Shown here piece by piece: positions 63,186 to 64,000 of a stretch of DNA of 64,000 bases. The notes beneath the pieces were generated by a model. The model was given only the letters and a program-made list of their open reading frames with translations. It was not told the DNA's origin and did not search any database. The stretch spans positions 34,055-98,054 of the forward strand of contig CAYXDO010000020.1 in the NCBI GenBank assembly GCA_964463485.1, written 5' to 3'. This stretch comes from CAYXDO01 sp964463485 (GTDB lineage: Bacteria; Myxococcota; Kuafuiibacteriia; Kuafuiibacteriales; Kuafuiibacteriaceae). Position 1 is the first letter of the stretch, and each line of letters starts with the position of its first letter. The translations under genes were made by a program, and so were the position numbers.

Positions 63186-64000
63186 TCATATTGGAGCTGG
63201 CGCAGGGTCGGGAAGGTGGGTTCGGCCTTCGGACCTCTCTTTGGGGATGGGGATACGGACGAGCAGGGCAGCGCACTGCGGGTCTGTACCTTTGGTCCGG
63301 AAGGACACGCGTTGGTTGTCGACGCGGAGTAGACGGTGGTTCGAGATCCCGACCCGATGAGTGTATCGGCCCAGGTACTCGAAGACATACTTTCTCGAGC
63401 GCGTCCGCTTCGCCGCAAGCTTCCTGCGCAACTCGAGCCGTGGTGATTGCGTGCCGCCATCGACCTGGGCGCGAGTTGCCTCCGAGGGCTCCGGCTTCGC
63501 GGGCATCTCATCAGAGGTCGTCACGGCTTGGTCGAGTGGGCTCGGTGTCGCGGCGACCAGCTGCGCACTCACTCGAGTGTAGCGAGCGGTTGTCCGGATC
63601 GATTCGTGACCCATGAGTTGCTGCAGGACCCGAATATCGACGCCGGACTCCAACAGATGCGTCGCGAACGCGTGCCGCAAGCTATGAGTCGAAGCCGATT
63701 TCTGAATCCCGGATTTGGTGAGCGCGATCCGAAGCGCTCGACGCACGTTTTCGGGACTCACCGGACCCGGGCCTTTGGGCGCCGGGAACAGATAGGTCCC
63801 CGAGGGCCGCGTCACGCGCCAATGCTCGCGAAGACAGGAAATCAGCGCCGCACCCGCCATCACGTAGCGATCTTTTCCACCTTTGCCTCGCCGAACGTGG
63901 ATCAAGCCGCGCTCAGCGTCGATATCCCCGACTTGAAGACGGCAGGTCTCGCCGACACGCATGCCGGTCGCGTATGCGGTCGTGAGCAGCGCTCGGTACT
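63186..64000 (-). CDS. Tyrosine recombinase fused to IS91-transposase-like fragment, 5' end outside window
   Basis: The frame stays open to the window edge and reads ALLTTAYATGMRVGETCRL, the first catalytic region with its Arg, so the gene starts beyond 64000. Other motifs are HSLRHAFATHLLESGVD (His and Arg), QQLMGHESI and TTARYTRVS with the nucleophile Tyr. After an unusual linker the C-terminus holds YVFEYLGRYTHRVGISNHRL, which closely resembles the core of IS91-family transposases, where a separate recombinase gene often precedes the transposase. The remaining residues match neither. This looks like a deletion product joining both genes of an IS91-like unit in frame. Confidence 0.8.
   Translation of the reverse strand, partial: YRALLTTAYATGMRVGETCRLQVGDIDAERGLIHVRRGKGGKDRYVMAGAALISCLREHWRVTRPSGTYLFPAPKGPGPVSPENVRRALRIALTKSGIQKSASTHSLRHAFATHLLESGVDIRVLQQLMGHESIRTTARYTRVSAQLVAATPSPLDQAVTTSDEMPAKPEPSEATRAQVDGGTQSPRLELRRKLAAKRTRSRKYVFEYLGRYTHRVGISNHRLLRVDNQRVSFRTKGTDPQCAALLVRIPIPKERSEGRTHLPDPAPAPI

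Noticed and set aside
62955..63332. Possible 125-residue gene before the recombinase
   Set aside because: No codon bias, no motif, overlaps the recombinase gene end on the opposite strand.
1..64000. CRISPR array, tRNA or rRNA genes
   Set aside because: No regularly spaced repeats with unique spacers were found, and no stretch resembled a tRNA or rRNA by eye; only a dedicated scan could exclude a divergent tRNA.

Overview
The window reads as chromosomal DNA of a high-GC myxobacterium-like organism (Myxococcota, probably Polyangia). This is inferred from G/C-ending codons throughout, frequent GTG starts, many lipoproteins and PEGA-type surface proteins, a DUF1501/DUF1549 cytochrome cluster, a sigma-54 enhancer-binding regulator, and a giant type I polyketide synthase. 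No rRNA, tRNA or CRISPR array was seen. Functions were read from motifs in the translated sequence; no database search was possible.

Left third (1-19.6 kb): the tail of a gene that starts outside the window, an Ig-like beta protein, dihydroorotate dehydrogenase (pyrD), a DUF4336-like metallo-beta-lactamase-fold protein, a rhodanese-MoeB fusion, an iron-ADH relative with a lost metal ligand, glycerate 2-kinase with a pseudokinase-like partner, three PEGA or PEGA-like envelope proteins, and a tightly packed run ending in a LamG lipoprotein, a nucleotide-sugar epimerase and a GT2 glycosyltransferase. An LPP20-like lipoprotein and a ParB-domain protein follow.

Middle (19.6-43.5 kb): a head-to-head pair of paralogous lipoproteins; a four-gene minus-strand operon (two CxxCH heme proteins, a small lipoprotein, a Tat-exported DUF1501 protein); then the most striking locus, a fatty-acyl-AMP ligase followed by a 2348-residue synthase with the order KS-AT-ACP-KR-DH-aminotransferase. 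This is an enediyne/PUFA-type iterative PKS order ending in an alpha-oxoamine synthase, expected to make a long-chain amino-ketone lipid. Next come a VOC protein, a ketopantoate-reductase-like enzyme, a nuclease/phosphatase-fold enzyme, a large lipoprotein apparently starting at CTG, and a persulfide dioxygenase-rhodanese gene divergent from a sigma-54 activator, with a -24/-12 promoter and three GAAACATC repeats between them.

Right third (43.5-64 kb): a translationally coupled run holding two uncharacterised small proteins, an AAA ATPase, a TOPRIM/DUF4276-like protein and a 792-residue proline-tailed protein (a candidate defence pair in an unusual setting); a PP2C phosphatase; a transaldolase-glucose-6-phosphate isomerase fusion; an SGNH hydrolase and methyltransferase; a six-gene YbhGFSR-like ABC export operon with its own TolC-like protein, divergent from an orphan histidine kinase; and at the edge a tyrosine recombinase whose C-terminus is fused to an IS91-transposase-like fragment, next to a long inverted repeat.
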